The notes under the pieces: generated by a model
Database searches by the model: none
Told to the model about the DNA's origin: nothing
The model's input: only the letters and a program-made list of their open reading frames with translations
In this document: positions 57,201 through 63,135 of the stretch, one piece after another
Position numbering within the stretch: position 1 is the stretch's first letter
Layout of the letters: each line of letters begins with the position of its first letter
Origin: a virus
Length of the DNA: 63,135 bases
Virus record (IMG/VR): IMGVR_UViG_3300033571_005680
Span: 1 to 63,135 of that record
Direction: 5' to 3' (one strand)
Position numbers and translations under genes: made by a program

Positions 57201-58044
57201 TAAATGTGTGTATTACGAAATAGCTTCCGCCAGTTAAATACTTAACTATCAATTCAACCCTGATAACATCCTGCTCAATCTTTTGAGCATAAGGTATGTT
57301 TACAATAACCCTGTTAGCAGACTGATAGTTTACAGTTCTTGAAAGTGGCGACAATGTGCTTACCTCTTTATCTCTGTAGACAAATCGATAAGCAAACTGG
57401 AAAGCTTCTTCTCTTATAAAGTTGTTTCCATAACCACTATCATTGCTAGGCGTTACAGAAAGCGGAGCCCAAGGCTGGTTCCTGATCAGGTTGATCACAG
57501 AGCTTGCCATATGTGTGGTTCCGGTTCCCCCCGAGCTGTTCCTGTTTAGAATATAAGGAGGTACAGTGGTAGAGTAAGAAGGTTGGTTTAGTTTAATACC
57601 AGCCTCAACATTAATTCTTCTCTGCGGATTAACCCCATCTGTCCAATACAGAAGGTTTTCAAACATATCCACAGAGTGAATCAGACTGTCAAAGCTAAGA
57701 CCGCCAACCACCTGAGAGCTTAGTAAAACTATGTATACAGTATCGTTATCTGCATCATAGCAGTAAACTCCATGATTACCATTAGAGTTTTTATTAAAGA
57801 AGAAAACCCGACGGTTCGGGGTGTCTTCAAATGCGCCAATAGTTGTATTCTGTCCTGCAGGTAAAGTAAAGGCACCTGCATTATTCTTGATAACATTACC
57901 CTCAATGTTAGAATGCTGACCAACCTTGCCATTCTCTGTGGTGGCAAATCGCATGTTTAATGCATGCAGATATTCTTTCGCATCCAAGAAAGGATAGGAA
58001 TCATCTTGGTTGATCCCGAGGACAAGTATCTTCTTACTCTTCAT
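54226..58044 (-). CDS. Tail nozzle / tubular B-like protein with Ig-like insert, 1272 aa
   Basis: It starts MKSKKILVLGINQDDSYPFL. It continues through the beta-rich nozzle body with RRVFFFNKNSNGNHGVYCY and SGEILKPVTILWSGQFVQGT. After about residue 950 come two Ig-like repeats (NGSIVITAPNNFEISLDG; TGNITITPPASYEISVTS). Each has a VRLKAG/VRLEAG end, of a kind found in Bacteroidota surface adhesins. A short Cys-containing terminal domain with YYRYDDNVGFGTSQLQACQN follows. The gene stops before the conserved nozzle C-terminus, which is encoded next. Confidence 0.8.
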   Translation of the reverse strand: MKSKKILVLGINQDDSYPFLDAKEYLHALNMRFATTENGKVGQHSNIEGNVIKNNAGAFTLPAGQNTTIGAFEDTPNRRVFFFNKNSNGNHGVYCYDADNDTVYIVLLSSQVVGGLSFDSLIHSVDMFENLLYWTDGVNPQRRINVEAGIKLNQPSYSTTVPPYILNRNSSGGTGTTHMASSVINLIRNQPWAPLSVTPSNDSGYGNNFIREEAFQFAYRFVYRDKEVSTLSPLSRTVNYQSANRVIVNIPYAQKIEQDVIRVELIVKYLTGGSYFVIHTFKSGFVEHNAGTTQLSYDFYNDAAFAAVDDASAVKPFDAVPRTSQTLSVAKNRLFLANNKDGYDSPNSTSLSLGSTTTTLDTVLVGSWFRVNFIAVGIARVRYMLYLSNAAGFQNGYYNPTTPVNTPLPTTYNHTTNALVFAGSTNAQVEAFLDAQFAGPVIVTSITPMNVNATITGILSNGPEGLSVFKSSSSYRAGVVFFDEAGRNSGVVTKDSARIVTGDRVYSDASTIYTSSINWSLAQNISEIPTWATHYSVVRTKSLRYASFLQLRTGVAGVKYITKDNTGAYNTPVNNPIPAGVFGLAIDISQMFKYKMGYTFVPGSQIRIWPSSGTGMLTLNIRDTFSNFIITDFVDLGDTTSLNALYEVIIPFTSSEFDIFYEVGETYQINNPGSNTRNYSTLNGTFRGDVTLKGRSEPAGSYFSEVMSPLDDKWSNWNTDIGRPNIVPTSGEILKPVTILWSGQFVQGTELNGLSTFSSIDQKNMPLEMKSIQRAILTSKVQNEGTVMLLIGEQETAAVYVGEAQIFDNNGNSFLASTTGVLGNVSILRGSFGTINPESAFEWKGTVIFFDANKGSWVRYDVNGLFAISDYKMFKYFRKIGQDVLKFKAGQTSFNNINDVVSFRILGGADPYHEELVISSPRMYLNPQNEIIADMELNSTSVNFSIVAPSISVNPASLTGFTYEQGLGPSAFQTFTYTGSNLNLNGSIVITAPNNFEISLDGISYSTSITVNYTGVSATGTIRVRLKAGQTQGTFTGSNITVVGSGVTTNVAVSGTVTQSLTPFLIAVPEALSGFNYDTGDGPSVAQSFTISASGLSPATGNITITPPASYEISVTSSTTGFSSSALTLPYTANGSLANNTVWVRLEAGLADGNYNLEEIQVSGGGGSDVVYASGSVGENTEEYYRYDDNVGFGTSQLQACQNASQNTSFVWSNAGPNGVSVGAQMYTIPPRPQNNYEGIPLTTYTYIVVNGVTWDIDPVTGVITGLSNVQC

Positions 58045-58802
58045 TAGTTTCTAATTACTGGGCCATAACTGCGAGCCATTGATCTTACAATGGTGGTATA
58101 GTCCATATCATTCATTCTACCCTTGAGAAGACGGAGCTGATTGTAAAACTGATCTTCAGCGATTCTTCTTTCAGACAGATTGTATTGTCTAGCGTGTTCC
58201 TTCATCTTCCAGAATATGTAAGCCTTGATAGCATCAATAGCATACGGATGGATAGAGTTGCTTGCGTCAGTCGTAAGACCGTCAGAGATGTAGTCAAGAA
58301 CAATCTCCTGACCATCAAAAGCTGTATCAAGCTGTATCTCATTTCTCTCACGAAGGAGCTTGTATGAGTTACGGAAGGCAGGGAAGTTGTTGAAGATTCT
58401 CCCCATATGTTCGCCCTTATCATTAACATAGTTCGACAGCCAGAAACCTTCATAATCATTTGGCAATAAACCACTCTCTGATTCAGGATCCGGATATGCG
58501 ACCTTATTGCCCTGATCATCAAAATCATTAAGGCGATTCAAAGAATCTTTAGGGCCCCATTCAACCACATACTGACCTGTCTCTGTTCCAAGTCTAACTA
58601 TGTCTACAAAGTCGCAAGGAAGTATCACAGCCTTATAGCTGTTTACAGGAAGGCGCACACTCTTAATCGACTGAAGGATGTCGAAGTTTAACATGCGTAA
58701 TGCATCAATCCCATACTGAAGGAATTGAAGATAAAAGTGAAGAGGGTAACCTCTGTCAGCCAGTGCAGATCTTACAATATTATCAAGAGTATACAGCTTC
58801 AT
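58044..58802 (-). CDS. Head-tail connector / ring protein, 252 aa
   Basis: It starts MKLYTLDNIVRSALADRGYP, then LPCDFVDIVRLGTETGQYVV and NNFPAFRNSYKLLRERNE, with a helical end. It matches in layout the tail-stabilisation or ring proteins of crAss-like podoviruses. Overlap with neighbours by 1 base at each end indicates tight coupling. Confidence 0.75.
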   Translation of the reverse strand: MKLYTLDNIVRSALADRGYPLHFYLQFLQYGIDALRMLNFDILQSIKSVRLPVNSYKAVILPCDFVDIVRLGTETGQYVVEWGPKDSLNRLNDFDDQGNKVAYPDPESESGLLPNDYEGFWLSNYVNDKGEHMGRIFNNFPAFRNSYKLLRERNEIQLDTAFDGQEIVLDYISDGLTTDASNSIHPYAIDAIKAYIFWKMKEHARQYNLSERRIAEDQFYNQLRLLKGRMNDMDYTTIVRSMARSYGPVIRN

Positions 58803-59422
58803 TAGTTGTTAATATTTTGCGCTCTGTCCGCAGGAGGAACCTGAGCAAGTATGTTATACACCTGAGTTACGATGTCAGCCTCCATATCTTGAGGGATCGG
58901 GAGAATATCATAGTCAGACAGCTGAGACATATCTACACCAACCAGTCTGATGAACACGTTATTAACTCCAAGACCGGGAAGGTTCTTTGTGAATATCACA
59001 TCACTGCCAACCACCTCGTATCCAATCAAACCAGACAGGTCTCCTAAGAGCGACTGTGGCTTTATAATTCCATACATACCAGAAGGGATGGGAATAAATG
59101 GTTCATCGATGGCGTCAGTCTTAGATATGTGAAACACACCAATATTCCTTGGCAAGCTTATCGGGATGCTCGGGAGCTTAGCCCTGCTGCGTGTAGTCTT
59201 GTATGTTGTCACAGGCACGTTGTCGTATGTGAACATCATCAAGTTGTTAGGTATAGTGTCACCCTCTGGAACATTCACAGCAAAGTGGTCAGCCTTCAAC
59301 ATCTTGTTGGCAACCTGCTCAACCAGCAGACGAATATCGTTAGGGTGTACCCTTCCAGATATTACTGGATTGCCAGCAATAAGCCTATTGATCTGCTCAC
59401 TAATACGGGCCCTTGTAGTCAT
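58802..59422 (-). CDS. Head-tail connector protein, 206 aa
   Basis: It starts MTTRARISEQINRLIAGNPV, then EQVANKMLKADHFAVNVPEG and PSGMYGIIKPQSLLGDLSGL, ending in a helix. It has the layout of a crAss-like connector-ring protein. The GIY-YIG gene is inserted directly upstream of it. Confidence 0.75.
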   Translation of the reverse strand: MTTRARISEQINRLIAGNPVISGRVHPNDIRLLVEQVANKMLKADHFAVNVPEGDTIPNNLMMFTYDNVPVTTYKTTRSRAKLPSIPISLPRNIGVFHISKTDAIDEPFIPIPSGMYGIIKPQSLLGDLSGLIGYEVVGSDVIFTKNLPGLGVNNVFIRLVGVDMSQLSDYDILPIPQDMEADIVTQVYNILAQVPPADRAQNINN

Positions 59423-60246
59423 TTTACTATAACTTTAAATCTTTTAAATTCCAGAGACCCTCTCTTTAGCTTAGAGTAAAGACTCTCTTTCTTTATACCA
59501 TAATATATCGCTGCGTCTACAATTGCTTTAAACTCTATTATCTCTAAAGTCTCTTTATCTAAAACAGTAATACTCTTTTTAACAACAGCGTGTCTTGCAA
59601 TTTTAGAAAAGTCATAAGATATAAAACCGGAATTATCAATCAGATCGCCCATGTATTTACTAAAAACATAAACACCCTTAATAGGTTTAAACGAGTCTAT
59701 TCTTCTGGATACATAAGAGCTGTGTGATTTATATTCTATAGCAAAGCTAGTCATTGTATAGTAGTGTCCAGCGTATTTTCCACTAAGATCATAAACATAC
59801 ACATCTCTTCTAACATGACTATCTATACCGATCCTGATACTTTTCTTTCCATACTCAGAAATCCTTCTAACCATTTCATCGTATGTGCCATTTTTCTTAG
59901 CTGTAGCAATCTGCCTATTTATTGCATCTCTAGATTTATCTAGACCGCAAACACCTCCAGAATTAAGGTTACATAAAGATCCCTCTCCCTTATCCTTTCT
60001 GCCATATAGGCTTATCATTTCAATCTCTTTATCCTCTATCCTTTTTCTATCATCAGTCTCAAACAATATCTCTACATCATAAGGCGTAACACTAACTATG
60101 TTTCTCCAGTACCTATTTCTGTTTGCTTGAGAGTATGCTCTTCCATAGTATCCAACATGATTAGTAGCGTTACTCCTAGCAGTGCCTATACCGATATAGA
60201 AAGGCTCGTTCTTATCTAACCTAATATGTCGATATAGGAAATACAT
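59419..60246 (-). CDS. GIY-YIG homing endonuclease with NUMOD-like repeats, 275 aa
   Basis: It starts MYFLYRHIRLDKNEPFYIGI, the LYR...FYIG form of the GIY-YIG motif. It continues GYYGRAYSQANRNRYW with the conserved Arg, EDKEIEMISLYGR with the catalytic Glu, and LCNLNSGG. C-terminal NUMOD-like DNA-binding repeats (VYVYDLSGKYAGHYYTMTSF; ITVLDKETLEIIEFKAIVDA) follow. It is free-standing, AT-rich, and sits between two connector genes that are normally adjacent. Mobility by homing is known for the family. Confidence 0.88.
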   Translation of the reverse strand: MYFLYRHIRLDKNEPFYIGIGTARSNATNHVGYYGRAYSQANRNRYWRNIVSVTPYDVEILFETDDRKRIEDKEIEMISLYGRKDKGEGSLCNLNSGGVCGLDKSRDAINRQIATAKKNGTYDEMVRRISEYGKKSIRIGIDSHVRRDVYVYDLSGKYAGHYYTMTSFAIEYKSHSSYVSRRIDSFKPIKGVYVFSKYMGDLIDNSGFISYDFSKIARHAVVKKSITVLDKETLEIIEFKAIVDAAIYYGIKKESLYSKLKRGSLEFKRFKVIVK

Positions 60247-60965
60247 TATACTCCTTCCTTATCTTTAGCGTCAGCATACTGAACTACGTCAGCAGATGAC
60301 AGGTTAATACCAATGTATTGTAATGCAATCACGATCACGTTCATGATATCGCTTTGCTTCCACTCCAGCTGCTGTGAACCAGTAGGCTGGGTAGATGGAT
60401 CATACTGTGTCGGGTTGTATGTAATCACACGACCTGACTGAGTGTATCCAAACCTTGGTCTTGCAGGGCGACGCAGATAGTAAACACCGCCAGTAGCAGC
60501 AGACTCTGGGAAGAGCTGGATCCTGTTCTGCTTATTCATAATAGCAATAGGATCATCCTGACTTACAGGTATTACCTGACTCTCAAGGCGCTCAATCAGC
60601 TCATCCTCTGGTATAACCTGAACGGCTGAGTATACATTCCTCTGCAGGGTGTTGTTGTACACCGTAGTGTACACACTCAGAAGGTGCATAAAGTTTGATG
60701 GTAGCGTGACAACTCCAGAAGGAGTATCGCCATTAACAAAAGTGTAACGCTCCTTAAATGCAGACAAGCTATCATGAACACGCTGGTTCTGCTGGTAGCT
60801 CTGTGGCTGTGCTACTGCTGGCACTTTAGGATTGTTAAAGTATTGGTTAAACAACACCATCTGGGCAGAGTCCAGCATCATGTCTATATCCTCGTGAGTA
60901 GTAAAACCTTGCTGCTCCTTGTCGAGGATGAACAGAACGATGTTATGTATATCTTGAATATTCAT
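60246..60965 (-). CDS. Head-tail connector / structural protein, 239 aa
   Basis: It starts MNIQDIHNIVLFILDKEQQG, then TFVNGDTPSGVVTLPSNFMH and IQLFPESAATGGVYYLRRPA. This is a recognisable crAss-like virion protein encoded upstream of the connector rings. The stop overlaps the start of the inserted GIY-YIG gene by one base. Confidence 0.78.
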   Translation of the reverse strand: MNIQDIHNIVLFILDKEQQGFTTHEDIDMMLDSAQMVLFNQYFNNPKVPAVAQPQSYQQNQRVHDSLSAFKERYTFVNGDTPSGVVTLPSNFMHLLSVYTTVYNNTLQRNVYSAVQVIPEDELIERLESQVIPVSQDDPIAIMNKQNRIQLFPESAATGGVYYLRRPARPRFGYTQSGRVITYNPTQYDPSTQPTGSQQLEWKQSDIMNVIVIALQYIGINLSSADVVQYADAKDKEGV

Positions 60966-61246
60966 TTCTTAAATCTTTCAGTAGGGATGTTCACAGATTT
61001 CCCAATTTGACTACCTTCCCTCCAGTTCTTGTCGTTGATATACGCAACTGGGCTCTTGTTGCCAGCGTGTCTTGCGAAGTAGCTCTTCACCTGACCCTCG
61101 GTCTTTCCACCCTTCTTGCCCCACTTGCCACGGTGCTTTGCCTCACCACCACGTAGGGTCATATCCCTACCGGTGATTGGGTTCTTGCCTTTCGCAACCC
61201 ATGCTGTTCGGCCATCCTTAGATGCCATTACCTTGAAAAGGGCCAT
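60962..61246 (-). CDS. Small basic conserved late protein, 94 aa
   Basis: It has GRTAWVAKGKNPITGRDMTL, then RGGEAKHRGKWGKKGGKTEG and KSYFARHAGNKSPVAYINDK. It is Gly/Lys-rich and typical of a small virion or DNA-binding protein found next to connector genes in crAss-like phages. Overlaps the spanin gene by 19 bases. Confidence 0.65.
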   Translation of the reverse strand: MALFKVMASKDGRTAWVAKGKNPITGRDMTLRGGEAKHRGKWGKKGGKTEGQVKSYFARHAGNKSPVAYINDKNWREGSQIGKSVNIPTERFKK

Positions 61247-61758
61247 ATCATTCTTATTAAGGGTTTTCTAAATATTATCAGACCGGCGATTAAGAACACC
61301 AGCCACAGCTTAAACTTCTCCCATCTTAGGTCACCCTTAAGAGACTTGATCTCAACGTCCTTTTCTTTAATAGTTAAAGACTTCTTGTTGATCACACTGT
61401 CTCTGCCCTTTATATCAGACCTTAAGATGTTTTCCAATGACTTGTCTCGGATGTTGTTTGTTACTGTTCTTATGATTGTTTTTTCTTTACAGTTATGTGA
61501 GTACGTTAATACCCCCGAGCTGACAGATATTCGAGCGCCATTGATAGTGCTATCGAAATCTGCACAAGGAACCTTAATCTGTTTCTCTATAATAGAGTCC
61601 TTATAAACAATAGAATCTTTGCTAATAGTGATAGTATCATTTGCACACGCTCCCGAACGTATGACGGCATCCTTCACCTGATCAAACTTCTTTGGGTCTT
61701 TTAAGACCTGCTTGACAGGGTTGCAGGAAAACAGCAGTATGATTAACAGGTACCTCAC
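61228..61758 (-). CDS. Unimolecular spanin candidate, 176 aa
   Basis: The N-terminal lipoprotein signal MRYLLIILLFSC has the lipobox Cys at 12. A long polar periplasmic region, ending in a coiled coil (VEIKSLKGDLRWEKF), leads to a C-terminal transmembrane helix LWLVFLIAGLIIF. One protein anchored in the outer membrane by lipid and in the inner membrane by a helix is the plan of a u-spanin, which fuses the membranes at lysis. It lies next to holin-like genes. Confidence 0.72.
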   Translation of the reverse strand: MRYLLIILLFSCNPVKQVLKDPKKFDQVKDAVIRSGACANDTITISKDSIVYKDSIIEKQIKVPCADFDSTINGARISVSSGVLTYSHNCKEKTIIRTVTNNIRDKSLENILRSDIKGRDSVINKKSLTIKEKDVEIKSLKGDLRWEKFKLWLVFLIAGLIIFRKPLIRMIWPFSR

Positions 61759-61949
61759 TTGTTTGCTTTTGTTATAGCGTCGTCAGGTGCGAATAGTAAT
61801 CCAACCCCGAGGCTGATACCTACCACGGCATCTACCCACGTGATGGACTCCTTAGTGAAAACACTTACCAAGGCGGCGATAATAATCGATGCCCCGATCA
61901 GAGATGTCCTCCAGCCCTTACTTACGTTTTTTAGGTAATTCAATTTCAT
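61755..61949 (-). CDS. Holin-like membrane protein, 64 aa
   Basis: The ATG at 61949 (MKLNYLKNVSKGWRTSLIG) is used; the frame upstream overlaps the next gene. Two transmembrane helices (ASIIIAALVSVF and DAVVGISLGVGLLFA) are separated by KESITW. Such proteins form the membrane lesion that triggers lysis. Overlaps the spanin start by 4 bases. Confidence 0.7.
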   Translation of the reverse strand: MKLNYLKNVSKGWRTSLIGASIIIAALVSVFTKESITWVDAVVGISLGVGLLFAPDDAITKANK

Positions 61950-62172
61950 CAGGTTTAATGGCGAACAGCTTGTCACCGAAGAGAAGGTTTTCAGTTCTTT
62001 CCATCCTGCTCTCAAGAGCTTCGAGACGGATACGTGTCTGTGCGTCGTTGTTCAGGAGGAGTTTCACATCTGAACGGATCTCCTCAATCATAGACCAAGA
62101 GATAATACCGAAAGCGGTAATGAGTCCCGGCGTTAACCACGCCCTAATCTTCGTTTCAAAACTGTTCGCCAT
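61918..62172 (-). CDS. Membrane coiled-coil protein, possible antiholin, 84 aa
   Basis: One transmembrane segment near the N-terminus (LTPGLITAFGIISWSMI) is followed by a coiled coil (RLEALESRMERTENLL) and a basic tail. Position beside the holin and spanin suggests a lysis-timing partner. It overlaps the holin by 32 bases. Confidence 0.6.
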   Translation of the reverse strand: MANSFETKIRAWLTPGLITAFGIISWSMIEEIRSDVKLLLNNDAQTRIRLEALESRMERTENLLFGDKLFAIKPDEIELPKKRK

Positions 62173-62178
62173 CTGTCA

Positions 62179-62451
62179 TTAAAATACGTTCAGCATCTGG
62201 GCTTTGGCCAGTACTGTCAGCTGATCATTCGATTTGATGAACTCCTTCAGTACAGACTCGTCGCTCTTGTCCAGATCCAGAGACTCACCAGAGTACATCT
62301 TCTGAGCCCAGTGGAACAGTTTAAGAGCGTCGCCCTTGTTAGTAAATGCCAACTGGCTTGCGAGAAGCTTGCCAATTGTTACGTTTTCTCCCTTTTCGTC
62401 TTTCACTTCCAGACCGTCTAGGCCCTTAAGTGCTACATTGAAATCTAGCAT
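62179..62451 (-). CDS. Small conserved late protein, 90 aa
   Basis: The ATG at 62451 (MLDFNVALKGLDGLEVKDEK) is chosen over a TTG at 62469. Then LFHWAQKMYSGESLDLDKSD and a helical C-terminus. The MLDFNVxLxGLDG...A..LYxGExLxLD pattern is a recurrent phage small protein found between fibre and lysis genes. Function unknown. Confidence 0.65.
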   Translation of the reverse strand: MLDFNVALKGLDGLEVKDEKGENVTIGKLLASQLAFTNKGDALKLFHWAQKMYSGESLDLDKSDESVLKEFIKSNDQLTVLAKAQMLNVF

Positions 62452-62476
62452 GGTTGGTATTTTTTGCAAATATAGG

Positions 62477-62830
62477 TTACTCGCTCTCTATATTAGAGAG
62501 ATTTACACCCACATTTACCCACGGCAGGGGCAGGCTCACCACTGGGGGATTTACCTGTAAGGCGATCTTGCTGTCAAGGGCAGCGTCGATTGCTTCGACA
62601 TCCATGCCAGCCTCGAGCCATCCACATACCTGCTCGAATGTTAGGTTCTCGTAAGGGGTAAAGTCACCTGTAGGGGCAGAGCAGGAGTAGGTGTTATAAA
62701 TGTCGGCGGAATATTCTTTGCCGTCTATAGTTTCCGTAGCCTGTCTACGCCAGTGGATAACGATTACCACGTCTGTCAATTCGCCCTCTGCGGGCTTGCA
62801 CTCCATTGCGGAGATGATCCATTGTTTCAT
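62477..62830 (-). CDS. Small conserved protein, DUF7936-like, 117 aa
   Basis: It starts MKQWIISAMECKPAEGELTD, then VIVIHWRRQATETIDGKEYS and FTPYENLTFEQVCGWLEAGM, ending LPLPWVN. It is a common small protein next to fibre genes in Bacteroidota phages. Perhaps a fibre accessory; not established. It starts 12 bases after the fibre stop. Confidence 0.7.
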   Translation of the reverse strand: MKQWIISAMECKPAEGELTDVVIVIHWRRQATETIDGKEYSADIYNTYSCSAPTGDFTPYENLTFEQVCGWLEAGMDVEAIDAALDSKIALQVNPPVVSLPLPWVNVGVNLSNIESE

Positions 62831-62842
62831 ATTATATTTGTT

Positions 62843-63135
62843 TTATACTGCTGCTGCTGGAATTAGATATGTTGATCCATTGACCTCTACTGTTATTAAA
62901 ATTGTTGTGCTTGTAGTACCAGCGGATGCATTACCTAATTTCCAAGGTACTGCCGAACCACCTGATATGCCACCGGTTTGGATGGTACCATTGACATGGA
63001 GTGTGGCACTCGGACTCGTCGTCCCTATCCCCACATTGCCGCCGCTTGTTATCAGCATGCGTGTATTCCATGTTATGTTATTTCCACCAGTCCCAGCAAT
63101 AGCATTTTCAAAAACATGTTCGCCACCATTTTGAA
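62843..63135 (-). CDS. Large fibre protein, C-terminal 97 codons (start at 3643, across the window ends)
   Basis: This is the 3' end of the fibre gene that begins at 3643. The first in-frame ATG inside the window is at 63058, but the frame is open all the way to 63135 and joins base 1 without a shift. It holds another GNVGIGTTSPSATLHVNG repeat and ends in a hydrophobic, beta-rich tail (STYLIPAAAV). The next gene on the same strand starts at 62830, 12 bases downstream, so translation is probably sequential within the late operon. Confidence 0.85.
   Translation of the reverse strand, partial: QNGGEHVFENAIAGTGGNNITWNTRMLITSGGNVGIGTTSPSATLHVNGTIQTGGISGGSAVPWKLGNASAGTTSTTILITVEVNGSTYLIPAAAV

Overview
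The window is a complete or nearly complete genome of a tailed phage of Bacteroidota. One gene runs off both ends: the large fibre gene enters at base 3643 on the minus strand, leaves at base 1, and continues in frame from base 63135 to its stop at 62843. The 63,135 bases therefore behave as a closed or terminally redundant molecule opened inside that gene. The host assignment is inference. It rests on A-rich, mostly Shine-Dalgarno-free starts, on small-protein families typical of Bacteroidota phages, and on a crAss-like podovirus virion block.

The genome has two arms. The rightward (plus) arm, 19.7-39.8 kb, is early. It starts beside a leader with dyads, a terminator and a tRNA-like element. 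It then carries about 30 very small proteins (19.8-27.3 kb) interrupted by RNA elements: a structured non-coding stretch ending in a hammerhead ribozyme (21.3-21.78 kb), four tRNA-like minihelices, and a second tRNA-like element. A lysogeny-type cassette follows: HTH excisionase-like protein, two tyrosine recombinases and an opposing XRE repressor (27.3-30.3 kb). After it come recombination and replication genes: Rad52-type annealing protein, YqaJ exonuclease, initiator-like protein, primase-helicase, nuclease and dNMP kinase (30.4-36.8 kb). Small genes and two tandem terminators near 39.9 kb close the arm.

The leftward (minus) arm is late, about 42 kb, and wraps through the ends. It runs from about 19.1 kb down to 1 and then from 63.1 down to 40.3 kb. 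In transcription order it has an HNH protein, endolysin, GroES-fold protein, two PD-(D/E)XK-like proteins, an SPFH protein, three glycosyltransferases, a small-terminase candidate, large terminase, portal, scaffold, capsid, fibres, holin and spanin, tail connectors with a GIY-YIG endonuclease inserted, a split tail nozzle, internal virion proteins including a 2912-residue polyvalent protein, and small accessory proteins. A lone plus-strand HxlR-type regulator with paired dyads sits near the end of this arm (40.66-41.07 kb).

The signals that ordinary annotation would miss are these. (1) The nonamer CCCCCGA(A/G)C occurs 28 times when about one is expected, and 22 copies point the same way on the genome whichever strand is coding. 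(2) There is a complete type III hammerhead ribozyme. (3) A family of intergenic acceptor/T-arm tRNA minihelices punctuates the early operon. (4) The first integrase lacks catalytic Arg I.
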